From: Pelethousia sp034928145
Lineage (GTDB): Bacteria; Bacillota; Clostridia; Christensenellales; CAG-138
Length of the DNA: 60,993 bases
Assembly: GCA_034928145.1 (NCBI GenBank)
Contig: JAYFPE010000003.1
Span: 1 to 60,993 of the forward strand
Direction: 5' to 3'
A program made the position numbers and the translations under genes. A model generated the notes under the pieces. The model was given only the letters and a program-made list of their open reading frames with translations. It searched no databases and was not told where the DNA came from. This document shows positions 16,887-24,062 of this stretch, in pieces. Numbering within the stretch: the first letter of the stretch is position 1; every line of letters starts with the position of its first letter.

Positions 16887-18143
16887 ATGCAGCTCAACTA
16901 TAAACGAACCATTCTTTTGGGGCTTGCTTTTTTCTCAATCTGCGCCTTTTGGCAGATGTACGACAGCATCATCCCCCTCATCCTCAAAAACACCTTTGAA
17001 TTGGGGGATACCGTTTCCGGCTTTATCATGTCCCTCGATAATATCCTGGCCCTATTTATGCTCCCTCTCTTCGGCGCTTTGAGTGATAAGGCGGGCCGCC
17101 GCATACCCTTTGTTATCGGCGGCACGGCGCTTGCGGTGGTTCTTTGCATCGGCCTGCCGATGTTCGACCGGCCGGGCCTGCTCACCCCCTTCATGATCGC
17201 ATTGGGCCTGTTGTTAATCGCTATGGGCACCTACCGCTCTCCTGCTGTGGCCCTTATGCCGGACCTTACACCTAAGCCCCTCCGTTCCAAGGCCAATGCC
17301 GTGATCAACCTGATGGGCGCGCTGGGCGGCGTATATACCCTCCTCGCCATCAAGGTGCTGGTCAAACAGCCGGATGGAGGCCTGCCAAACTACCTGCCCC
17401 TCTTTATCGCCGTGGCCGCCATCATGGTGCTATGCGTATTGCTTCTGCGGCTCACCATCCGCGAGGACACCATCGAAAAGGCGGCGGACGAGCCTGACAA
17501 AGGAGAAGAAGAAACAGCCGGGGATGCATCCCTCGCCACCCCTGTTCGCCGCAGCCTGTTTTTGATCCTGGCCTCTGTCGCCCTCTGGTTCATGGGCTAT
17601 AACGCCGTGACCACGGCCTTTACCAAATACGCGGCGGTCGTTTGGGGCCATGGCGTGGGCCAGGCCAGCACCTGCCTGCTGATCGCCACGGCTGGGGCCG
17701 TGATTTCCTACATACCCATTGGCTTTATCGCCAGCCACATCGGCCGCAAAAAGACCATCCTTATCGGCGCGGCCATACTGGCAGCCTGCTTCGCCGCAGG
17801 CGGCTTCATCGCCACCAACTTCAGCGCCTCCCTCTACGGCATCTTCGCCCTGATCGGCTTTGCATGGGCCGCCATCAACGTGAACAGCTACCCCATGGTG
17901 GTGGAGATCAGCAAGTTAGGCTCCGTGGGCAAATACACAGGCTATTATTACACCTTCTCCATGGCGGCGCAGATCGTCACCCCCACCCTCAGCGGCGCGC
18001 TGCTCGAGCATGTGGGCTACTACACCCTCGTCCCCTACGCGGCCTTATGCGTGGCCCTTTCCTTTGTAACCATGTCCCTCACGCGCCACGGCGATAACAA
18101 GCCCGTGTCCAAGGGAAGGCTGGAGGCATTTGAGGATATGTAA
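16887..18143 (+). CDS. MFS transporter (GPH/SLC45-like)
   Basis: This 418-aa permease has ~12 membrane helices and a central charged loop (residues ~200-225, KAADEPDKGEEETAGD). The loop-2 motif GALSDKAGRRIPFVIGG and its repeat-half equivalent SHIGRKKTILIG mark the major facilitator family; the helix pattern with MALMPDL-like motif (ALMPDLTPKPLRSKAN) is like sucrose/glycoside symporters. The start follows GGAGG at 16877-16881; the longer frame from 16836 overlaps the promoter region. Substrate unknown. Confidence 0.85.
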   Translation: MQLNYKRTILLGLAFFSICAFWQMYDSIIPLILKNTFELGDTVSGFIMSLDNILALFMLPLFGALSDKAGRRIPFVIGGTALAVVLCIGLPMFDRPGLLTPFMIALGLLLIAMGTYRSPAVALMPDLTPKPLRSKANAVINLMGALGGVYTLLAIKVLVKQPDGGLPNYLPLFIAVAAIMVLCVLLLRLTIREDTIEKAADEPDKGEEETAGDASLATPVRRSLFLILASVALWFMGYNAVTTAFTKYAAVVWGHGVGQASTCLLIATAGAVISYIPIGFIASHIGRKKTILIGAAILAACFAAGGFIATNFSASLYGIFALIGFAWAAINVNSYPMVVEISKLGSVGKYTGYYYTFSMAAQIVTPTLSGALLEHVGYYTLVPYAALCVALSFVTMSLTRHGDNKPVSKGRLEAFEDM

Positions 18144-18176
18144 AGGCCCTGTGCGGGCGTTCGCAATGATAAAACG

Positions 18177-18198
18177 GGGCGGCTTTCGGCCGCCCTTT
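18177..18198 (+). terminator. Terminator after the MFS gene
   Basis: GGGCGGC (18177-18183) pairs with GCCGCCC (18189-18195) around TTTCG, followed by TTT. Confidence 0.7.
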
Positions 18199-18265
18199 GG
18201 TTTGGGGCGCAGGCTAGGGTTCCCTCTGCCGTAGCGGCCGCCTCCCGCATCTATCGCCTAATAAG

Positions 18266-18300
18266 GCAAAGCCCGGCGCCTTGCCATGCGCCGGGCTTCT
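18266..18300 (-). terminator. Terminator of the VanW gene
   Basis: AAGCCCGGCGC (18269-18279) pairs with 18288-18298. On the minus strand the stem is followed by TTTGCCTTAT. It also has T-rich sequence on the plus side and may be bidirectional. Confidence 0.75.
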
Positions 18301-18318
18301 GCTTTCGTTTAATATCGC

Positions 18319-20325
18319 TCAATCCACCGCTACCGCGCCATCGGGCACCGCGTGGTATTTGGGGCTGCCTGTGCCGAGCCTGGCCTCCTCGGCGTTGCCG
18401 GCATACTTATCGGTGTAGAGATATTCGCTGTCCACCAAGCCCGTACCCACGTACTTATCGAGGTAGACCTCGGCCAAATAGCTGGGCCGGGATTCGATGG
18501 TAATTACCTTATAGCCCCGGGGAATGGTTTCATCCTCGGTATATTTCACATCCGTGCGCTCTTTTTGATCGGCGATCACGCTGCGCATTTTGTAACTTAC
18601 GCCGTTTTCCAGCGGCTTGCCGTAGATGACGAAGGTAAGGTATTCCATATGGCGGCCATTCGGGTCATCCTCAAAATAGGCGAAAAGGTAAAGGGGCGCG
18701 CCGGTGTCGTTTATGAATTTCAGGTCGAGCCCCATAGCATAATCCACGGTGGCGTCCAAACCATGATCCACATAATCCGAAGGGATGCTGTGGGCGCGCC
18801 GGCCCGTTACGGTGACCTTGGATTGGCATAGGGCGTTGTATAGGGTAGTGGAAACCTGGCAGATGCCGCCGCCGGCCTGCATGGTGTATTCCTTGCCGTC
18901 CGCAATGCCCTTTGCTTCCTTCCAGCCCGTGGCTAGGGTGCGCGGGCCGACAAAGGTATTGAAGCTCCATTCCTCATCCGGAGCCACCAGGCAGCCGTTG
19001 ATGATATCCGCGGCCTTATGGATGTTGAACACCCGGTTCTCGATGGTAGGGGTATCCGCGCTAACCCTGCCGATGGTGGCGTATTTCGTGGTAAAGCTGC
19101 CGCGCATGCCCATCCCCTGGGCCAGCATGGCCCCGGTGACCGCCGGCTCCACGCTGCCGTATACGCCCTCGATCTGCGCTGTGTATATGCCCTTGGCAAA
19201 CATATCCTCGATCTTTTGCGCGGTGGCCTCCACATCCAGCGCCCGGCCCGCTTTGCCCTCCTGATATGCAAAGGAAACGGTGTGGTCCTCGTTCATGGTC
19301 GGCTCACCGATGGCGTTGACCGGCTCAATATCGAACTTGGCTGCGACCGCCTCCACAGCCTGCCGCAGGGCCGCCGCGTCGCAGGTGAAAATATTGTTGA
19401 ATTCGCCGGGTGCGGCGGGAGCGCCGCCGGTCACATCCACCACCCCGGCCCCATCCGCTTCATCGGGGTCATAGGCCAGGGCCTTATCGAGCACAGTTTC
19501 GATATCGTAGCTGAGAGCCATCTCGCTGCCCTTGATAACGAAGCTTTCCTCCCCGAGCTTAAGCGTTACCAGGGCCTTGGCAAGCGCCGCATCCGCAGCC
19601 TCGCGCACGGCGCCGCGCGCGGCGGATTTGGTTTGCCCCCCAACGTCAACACCCAATATGCGCACGCCCTTGGGCAGCTTGGCCGTGGCGCCCACATCTA
19701 GGCTATCCCCCGGCGCGCCAGCCGCGCTGGGAAGGCTCTTTGCCAGGGCGTAAACGCCGCCAAAGAGGCCCGAGAGCGCCAGCAGCACCAGCAGCAGCCT
19801 GCCGATGTGGATACCCGCGCCTTTTCTGCGCTGCTGCTTCTCCTCTACCCGCCGGGGCTGGTTGGCGATGCGGGAGGACGTCATATCGAGGCCGTTTGCG
19901 GCCCGCCGCGGCTGCACCGGCCGTCTGGCGGTTGCCGCCTTAGCGCTGCGGATCGTGCTCCCCGTAGCCCGTTGGGAAGAGGCGCTCTTTTGCCCGCCCG
20001 TTTTCACAGGCGCTGGGCCGCTACGCAGCTCGCCCTGCACGGCCTTTTGGGGCGCGCGAGCGGATCCGCCGGCGGAGGCGCTCTGGCTGATCCGGCTTAC
20101 GGGCCTTGCCCGCTTAGCCTGAGCGCCCGGCTGGTTAGCCTTGCGCTTGGGGGAGGCGGAGGATGCGAATTCATCCAGGGTGACCTGTTGGAGGTCTGCC
20201 TGCCGGGCAGGCGCTTTGCCGCCTGATTGCGCCCGTTTTTGTGCGCGCAGAGCCGAGGACGATTGATTCGCGCCCTTGACCTGCATGTAACTTGGCAGGC
20301 TCAGTTCCTCCCGTCGTTTATCCAT
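18319..20325 (-). CDS. VanW family protein with basic low-complexity N-terminus
   Basis: This 668-aa type II membrane protein has a cytoplasmic, basic, Ala/Ser/Gln/Arg-rich region (residues 1-170), one membrane helix (~172-196), YoaR-like peptidoglycan-binding-type repeats (~215-405) and a VanW domain (~415-545, with WSFNTFVGPRT and AGGGICQVSTTLYNA). The C-terminal ~110 residues are strand-rich and G5-like in position. VanW proteins lie near glycopeptide-resistance or cell-wall genes but their activity is unknown. The 170-residue basic tail is longer than usual and could bind nucleic acid or lipid head groups. Start ATG follows AAAGGGAG. Confidence 0.87.
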   Translation of the reverse strand: MDKRREELSLPSYMQVKGANQSSSALRAQKRAQSGGKAPARQADLQQVTLDEFASSASPKRKANQPGAQAKRARPVSRISQSASAGGSARAPQKAVQGELRSGPAPVKTGGQKSASSQRATGSTIRSAKAATARRPVQPRRAANGLDMTSSRIANQPRRVEEKQQRRKGAGIHIGRLLLVLLALSGLFGGVYALAKSLPSAAGAPGDSLDVGATAKLPKGVRILGVDVGGQTKSAARGAVREAADAALAKALVTLKLGEESFVIKGSEMALSYDIETVLDKALAYDPDEADGAGVVDVTGGAPAAPGEFNNIFTCDAAALRQAVEAVAAKFDIEPVNAIGEPTMNEDHTVSFAYQEGKAGRALDVEATAQKIEDMFAKGIYTAQIEGVYGSVEPAVTGAMLAQGMGMRGSFTTKYATIGRVSADTPTIENRVFNIHKAADIINGCLVAPDEEWSFNTFVGPRTLATGWKEAKGIADGKEYTMQAGGGICQVSTTLYNALCQSKVTVTGRRAHSIPSDYVDHGLDATVDYAMGLDLKFINDTGAPLYLFAYFEDDPNGRHMEYLTFVIYGKPLENGVSYKMRSVIADQKERTDVKYTEDETIPRGYKVITIESRPSYLAEVYLDKYVGTGLVDSEYLYTDKYAGNAEEARLGTGSPKYHAVPDGAVAVD

Positions 20326-20360
20326 AGGCTCCCTTTATTAGCCGCCCGCATTAACGGCGG

Positions 20361-21089
20361 CTAACGGCCGATGGCGCGCAGGGCGACATCGGGGCAGTTG
20401 GTGATGATAGCGTTCACATTGGAGGAAGCCAGCAGCTGGGCCGTGTCGGGGTCGTTCACAGTCCAGGCGTTTACGGCCACGCCGGCGCCCCGACAGCCCT
20501 CTATGAGGCCGGGGCTGCCCAGAACGGCTTTATAGTGCGGGTGAATGGCGTCCGCCTTAAGGTAGCCCGCGTAGACCCAGGGATCTACCAGCACGCCGCT
20601 ATAAAGCAGACCGATCTCCGCGTCCGGATCCAGTTCGCGGATCTTTTTAAGCACATAGTGGTTGAAGGAGGAATACATCACCCTGCCCTGCATACCCATC
20701 TCCCGCTCGAGCTGGATCAGCTTATCCCAAATGCCGGGGTATTCTACCTCGCCGTATTTGATCTCCACATTCACGGTGAGGCTGCTTCCCTTTAGCAAAC
20801 CATAAACCTCTTTAAGCGTAGGGATGCGGGTAAAGGCATAATCCGGCATGCCACAGGAAAAATCCAGCTTTTTGAGCGCCTGGCAGGTCATATCTACCAC
20901 ACGGCCTTTGCCGTTGCTCGTGCGATCCACCCATTCGTCGTGGATCACCATCAGCTTGCCGTCGCTGGAAAGCTGCGCGTCCAGCTCAATGCCGTCCGCA
21001 CCCTGCTCCATGGCCAGGCGGAAGGCGGGTATGGTGTTTTCCGGCGCGTAGGCGCTAGCCCCGCGATGGGCCCAAACCTTTGTTGACAT
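20361..21089 (-). CDS. Glycerophosphodiester phosphodiesterase
   Basis: This 242-aa cytoplasmic GDPD of the UgpQ type hydrolyses glycerophosphodiesters to glycerol-3-phosphate and an alcohol. The catalytic HRG and nearby E are in VWAHRGASAYAPENTIPAF; metal ligands follow in ELDAQLSSDGKLMVIHDE (E, D and the second His). The C-terminal AVNAWTVND is typical. GGAGGTATCACACG precedes the ATG. Complete for the family. Confidence 0.92.
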   Translation of the reverse strand: MSTKVWAHRGASAYAPENTIPAFRLAMEQGADGIELDAQLSSDGKLMVIHDEWVDRTSNGKGRVVDMTCQALKKLDFSCGMPDYAFTRIPTLKEVYGLLKGSSLTVNVEIKYGEVEYPGIWDKLIQLEREMGMQGRVMYSSFNHYVLKKIRELDPDAEIGLLYSGVLVDPWVYAGYLKADAIHPHYKAVLGSPGLIEGCRGAGVAVNAWTVNDPDTAQLLASSNVNAIITNCPDVALRAIGR

Positions 21090-21136
21090 CGTGTGATACC
21101 TCCTGGAATTTTGTCAATATTCCTCCAATTATGGAT

Positions 21137-21165
21137 ATTATATCATGCCATGCGCCTTTTTTGAA
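21137..21165 (-). promoter_or_regulatory. Promoter of the GDPD gene
   Basis: Read on the minus strand: TTCAAA (21165-21160) and a perfect TATAAT (21142-21137) with a 17-bp spacer, ~48 bases before the ATG. Confidence 0.65.
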
Positions 21166-21167
21166 TA

Positions 21168-21584
21168 ATGTGGCTGGGAAAATACAAGTCTATGGTTATG
21201 CTTCAAAGTTTGTTTACATTTACCGTTGGCGGCCTGCTGTATCTGCTGCTCGAGCTTGCCTGGCGGGGCCGCAGCCACCTATCCATGTTTATCACGGGCG
21301 GGCTTTGCTGTATGCTCCTCAGCGCCCTCTTTATGCGCTATGCGCCGGTTTGGCCATTGCGGTTCCTGCTGTCGGGGTTCGTAATCACGGCTGCGGAATT
21401 CCTCTGCGGCCTGGCCGTGAACCGACATCTCGGCCTAGGCGTATGGGATTATTCCGCCCGGCCCCGCAACCTCTACGGCCAGGTCTGTTTGGATTTTTCC
21501 CTGCTCTGGTGCATCATGGCGCTGCCCATCTCCGCCCTGGGGGCCTATGCGGCCTATCTTGTGAATCTTGTATCGCCTTATTGA
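21168..21584 (+). CDS. CmpB-type putative ABC transporter permease (PF06541-like)
   Basis: This small (~138 aa) membrane protein has four predicted helices and the signature WDYSARPRNLYGQVCLDFSLLW that marks the putative ABC-permease/CmpB family. ATG at 21168 has no ribosome site and lies close to the divergent GDPD promoter; ATG at 21192 or 21198 would remove 8-10 residues and may be the true start. No ATPase is adjacent. Function not established for the family. Confidence 0.75.
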   Translation: MWLGKYKSMVMLQSLFTFTVGGLLYLLLELAWRGRSHLSMFITGGLCCMLLSALFMRYAPVWPLRFLLSGFVITAAEFLCGLAVNRHLGLGVWDYSARPRNLYGQVCLDFSLLWCIMALPISALGAYAAYLVNLVSPY

Positions 21585-21591
21585 ATAAATC

Positions 21592-21600
21592 TGTTATAAT
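21592..21600 (+). promoter_or_regulatory. Extended -10 promoter for the flippase gene
   Basis: TGTTATAAT gives a perfect TATAAT (21595-21600) with the TGn extension; no good -35 is present at the expected distance. It overlaps the end of the upstream gene's trailer and lies ~60 bases before the flippase ATG. Confidence 0.55.
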
Positions 21601-21662
21601 AGTATAGTAAGTATATCCCGGGCGGCGGGTTGTGGGCCCTTTGCCCGCTTTCAGGAGCGAAC

Positions 21663-23255
21663 ATGGAAAAGAAAAAAACGTCCTTCATCCAGGGCGCGGC
21701 TGTGCTGGGCGCGGCGGGTATCCTGGTCAAAATAATCGGCGCGGCCTTCCGCATCCCCCTGGCTAACGCCATCGGCCTGATCGGCACCAGCTATTACGAT
21801 ACGGCCTATCCTTACTATTCCTGGCTGCTGGTCATCTCCACCAGCGGCCTTCCTACGGCTATTTCCAAAATGGTGGCCGAGCGGGTCACCCTGGGGGATT
21901 ACCGGGGCGCGCACCGGGTATTCACCACGGCGTTGCAAATCCTCTTAGGAATTGGTGTAATCACCGCGCTGTTGATGTTTTTTGGCGCGGATTATCTTGC
22001 TAAGCTGCACCTTTTGCCCGAGGTGGCCTATTCCTTCCGCGCGCTGGCGCCGGCCCTTTTCTTTGTGTCTCTGATGTGCGCTTACCGGGGCTATTTACAG
22101 GGTATGCAGCAGATGGCCCCCACCGCCCTTTCGCAGGTGGTGGAGCAGGTGGGTAAGCTGGTTATCGGCCTAGGCCTAGCCATCCTGCTCCTGCCCAAGG
22201 GGCCGGAATATGCAGCCATGGGCGCGCTTATCGGCGTTACGTCCAGCGAACTTCTGGCTCTCTTCTACATCATGCTGGCCTACCGCCGCAGATGGCCCCG
22301 CATCCGCGCGCGCATGGAGCGCAGCCGCCGCACCGAGGATAAGCCCGTAGCCAAGCGCCTGTTAGCCTTGGCTCTGCCCATCACCATCGGCGCATCCATC
22401 AGCCCCCTGGCCAGCGTGGTGGACAGCGCCCTCATCATCCGCATCCTGCTCAAATTGGGCTACGAAAAAGAAACCGCGCAAACGGCCTTCTCCCTCATGC
22501 GCACCAATGTGGCCACCCTCACCAACATGCCGGGCGTGCTCACCATGGCCCTGGCCATGAGCCTGGTGCCCGCTATCTCCGCCTTTATGGCCAAGCGGGA
22601 TAAAGCCGGCATGCAGAGCGTCGCCCGCATGGGACTCAAGCTAGCCCTAATCATCGGCCTGCCCTGCGCCGTGGGCCTCTTTATCCTGGCCGGGCCGGTG
22701 CTCTCCATGCTCTATCCCAAGCTCTCCCCAGCGGAATTGCAACTGGCCACGGATTTGATGCATACCTCCGCCATCGGCGTGATCTTCCTCTCGCTGGTGC
22801 AATCCATGACGGGCGTGATCCAGGGCATGGGCAAGCCGCATGTGCCGGTTTTCAATCTGTTTATCGGCTTTATCCTCAAAGTGGTTACCCAACTGGTGCT
22901 GATGAATATTCCCGAGGTCAATATCCAGGGCGCTTCCGTATCCACGGTGGTCTGCTATGCCTTTGCGGGCATTGCCGATACCATCTATGTGATTCGCAAG
23001 GCCAAACTCTCCCTCAGCATGTTCGACGTGCTGCTCAAGCCCCTGCTTTCCAGCGCCATGATGGGTTTCGTGGTCTACATGCTGGGCCAACTGATGGCCG
23101 AGGCGGAGCACGCCTCCCTCTCCACCCTGTTCTCCGTGGCCGTAGGCGTATTCGCCTATGCCGTGATGGCCGTATACCTGCGCTTCTTCTCCAGGGAGGA
23201 ACTGGAGTATATCCCCGGCGGGGCGAAGATCAAGCGGCTGATGTATCGGGATTAG
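21663..23255 (+). CDS. SpoVB/MurJ-like polysaccharide flippase
   Basis: This 530-aa integral membrane protein with ~14 helices belongs to the MVF/SpoVB branch of the MOP exporters (GAAVLGAAGILVKIIGAAFRIPL at the start, then SYYDTAYPYYSWLLVISTSGLPTAIS, both quoted in part as ILVKIIGAAFRIPL and STSGLPTAISKMVAER). Such proteins flip lipid-linked cell-wall or spore-cortex precursors. I start it at 21663 (CAGGAG upstream) and not at 21630. The stop codon lies inside the left inverted repeat of the MITE-like element that follows. Confidence 0.87.
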   Translation: MEKKKTSFIQGAAVLGAAGILVKIIGAAFRIPLANAIGLIGTSYYDTAYPYYSWLLVISTSGLPTAISKMVAERVTLGDYRGAHRVFTTALQILLGIGVITALLMFFGADYLAKLHLLPEVAYSFRALAPALFFVSLMCAYRGYLQGMQQMAPTALSQVVEQVGKLVIGLGLAILLLPKGPEYAAMGALIGVTSSELLALFYIMLAYRRRWPRIRARMERSRRTEDKPVAKRLLALALPITIGASISPLASVVDSALIIRILLKLGYEKETAQTAFSLMRTNVATLTNMPGVLTMALAMSLVPAISAFMAKRDKAGMQSVARMGLKLALIIGLPCAVGLFILAGPVLSMLYPKLSPAELQLATDLMHTSAIGVIFLSLVQSMTGVIQGMGKPHVPVFNLFIGFILKVVTQLVLMNIPEVNIQGASVSTVVCYAFAGIADTIYVIRKAKLSLSMFDVLLKPLLSSAMMGFVVYMLGQLMAEAEHASLSTLFSVAVGVFAYAVMAVYLRFFSREELEYIPGGAKIKRLMYRD

Positions 23256-23498
23256 CTTGTCAAAAAACCTGGGATTGTCAAGGGGACGCAGCCTCTTGAC
23301 TTCCATGCCGGCTTCGGCGGCATCCCCCAGGGGGGCCTCTCTTGCCGCTTTGCGGCAATTCACCTTCTGCACGCCGAAACGGATGAAAGCCGCAGGCTTT
23401 CTTACTTTTCGTACTTTGTCGCCCGGAAACGCGCAGCGTTTTAGGCAAAGCGTGCATCCTCAAAAAAGCGGCTACGGGCCACCTTTTTGACAAGCTAA
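23252..23498. mobile_element. MITE-like element with 15-bp terminal inverted repeats
   Basis: TTAGCTTGTCAAAAA (23252-23266) is the exact reverse complement of TTTTTGACAAGCTAA (23484-23498). The 217 bases between them are full of short palindromes (gccggcttcggcggc, gccgctttgcggc) and have no protein with a ribosome site. I see no clear target duplication. Size and structure fit a non-autonomous palindromic element that inserted at, or now supplies, the flippase stop codon. Confidence 0.6.
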
Positions 23499-23523
23499 AG
23501 CCCCGGCAAGCCGGGACTTTTTG
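23499..23523. terminator. Terminator between flippase and nrdG
   Basis: AAGCCCCGGC pairs with GCCGGGACTT (one mismatch) around AA and is followed by TTT on the plus strand; the minus strand side is T-poor. The flippase and nrdG converge here. Confidence 0.6.
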
Positions 23524-23527
23524 CATG

Positions 23528-24037
23528 CTATAATTTCTCCCACGGGTCCTCCCAGAGCACGATGGCTCCGGGCGTGGATTTCTTCATGTCGATCAGGCGC
23601 TGGTTGGCGCTGCCGCGGAATTTCAAATCGAGCGAGCGCTGATGCAGCAAGAAAGGACCGTCCACCAGCACGTCGAGTTCTTCAAGCAGGGCGTGCACAC
23701 CTTCATTTTCCATGGCACGCAATTTCTCCAGCGTGTAGCCCGAATAGGCCCAAACGCCCTTTCCGAGCGCGCGTGCGCCCCGGGCCAGGGCCAGGCAGGG
23801 GCCGGGCTGCTCGAAAGGCTCGCCGCCCGAGAGGGTAAGGCCGGCGCAGAGGGGATTTGCAGCCATAGCGGCCAGGATCTCCTCCGTATCCGCCTCGTAG
23901 CCCGCGGCCGGGTCGTGGGAAGCGGGGTTGTGGCAGCCTGGGCAATGGTGGGAGCAGCCCTGCACGAAAACCGCCGTGCGTAGGCCGGGGCCATCCACAA
24001 TGGAGTCCCGAACCACCCCATAAAGCCGTATTTTCAT
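23528..24037 (-). CDS. nrdG: Anaerobic ribonucleotide reductase activating enzyme NrdG
   Basis: This 169-aa radical-SAM enzyme has the CxxxCxxC cluster motif in VQGCSHHCPGCHN and the following TLSGGEPF SAM-binding strand. It generates the glycyl radical on NrdD. The gene lies 25 bases downstream of nrdD on the same strand, the standard operon order, with a GAGGCGGCG-type ribosome site. Full length for the family. Confidence 0.93.
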   Translation of the reverse strand: MKIRLYGVVRDSIVDGPGLRTAVFVQGCSHHCPGCHNPASHDPAAGYEADTEEILAAMAANPLCAGLTLSGGEPFEQPGPCLALARGARALGKGVWAYSGYTLEKLRAMENEGVHALLEELDVLVDGPFLLHQRSLDLKFRGSANQRLIDMKKSTPGAIVLWEDPWEKL

Positions 24038-24062
24038 CGCCGCCTCCTGTTTATTATGATCA

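Noticed and set aside
23257..23526. Short ORFs on both strands inside the 247-bp palindromic element
   Set aside because: They follow the palindromes of the MITE-like repeat and have no ribosome site; such frames are common artefacts of dispersed repeats.
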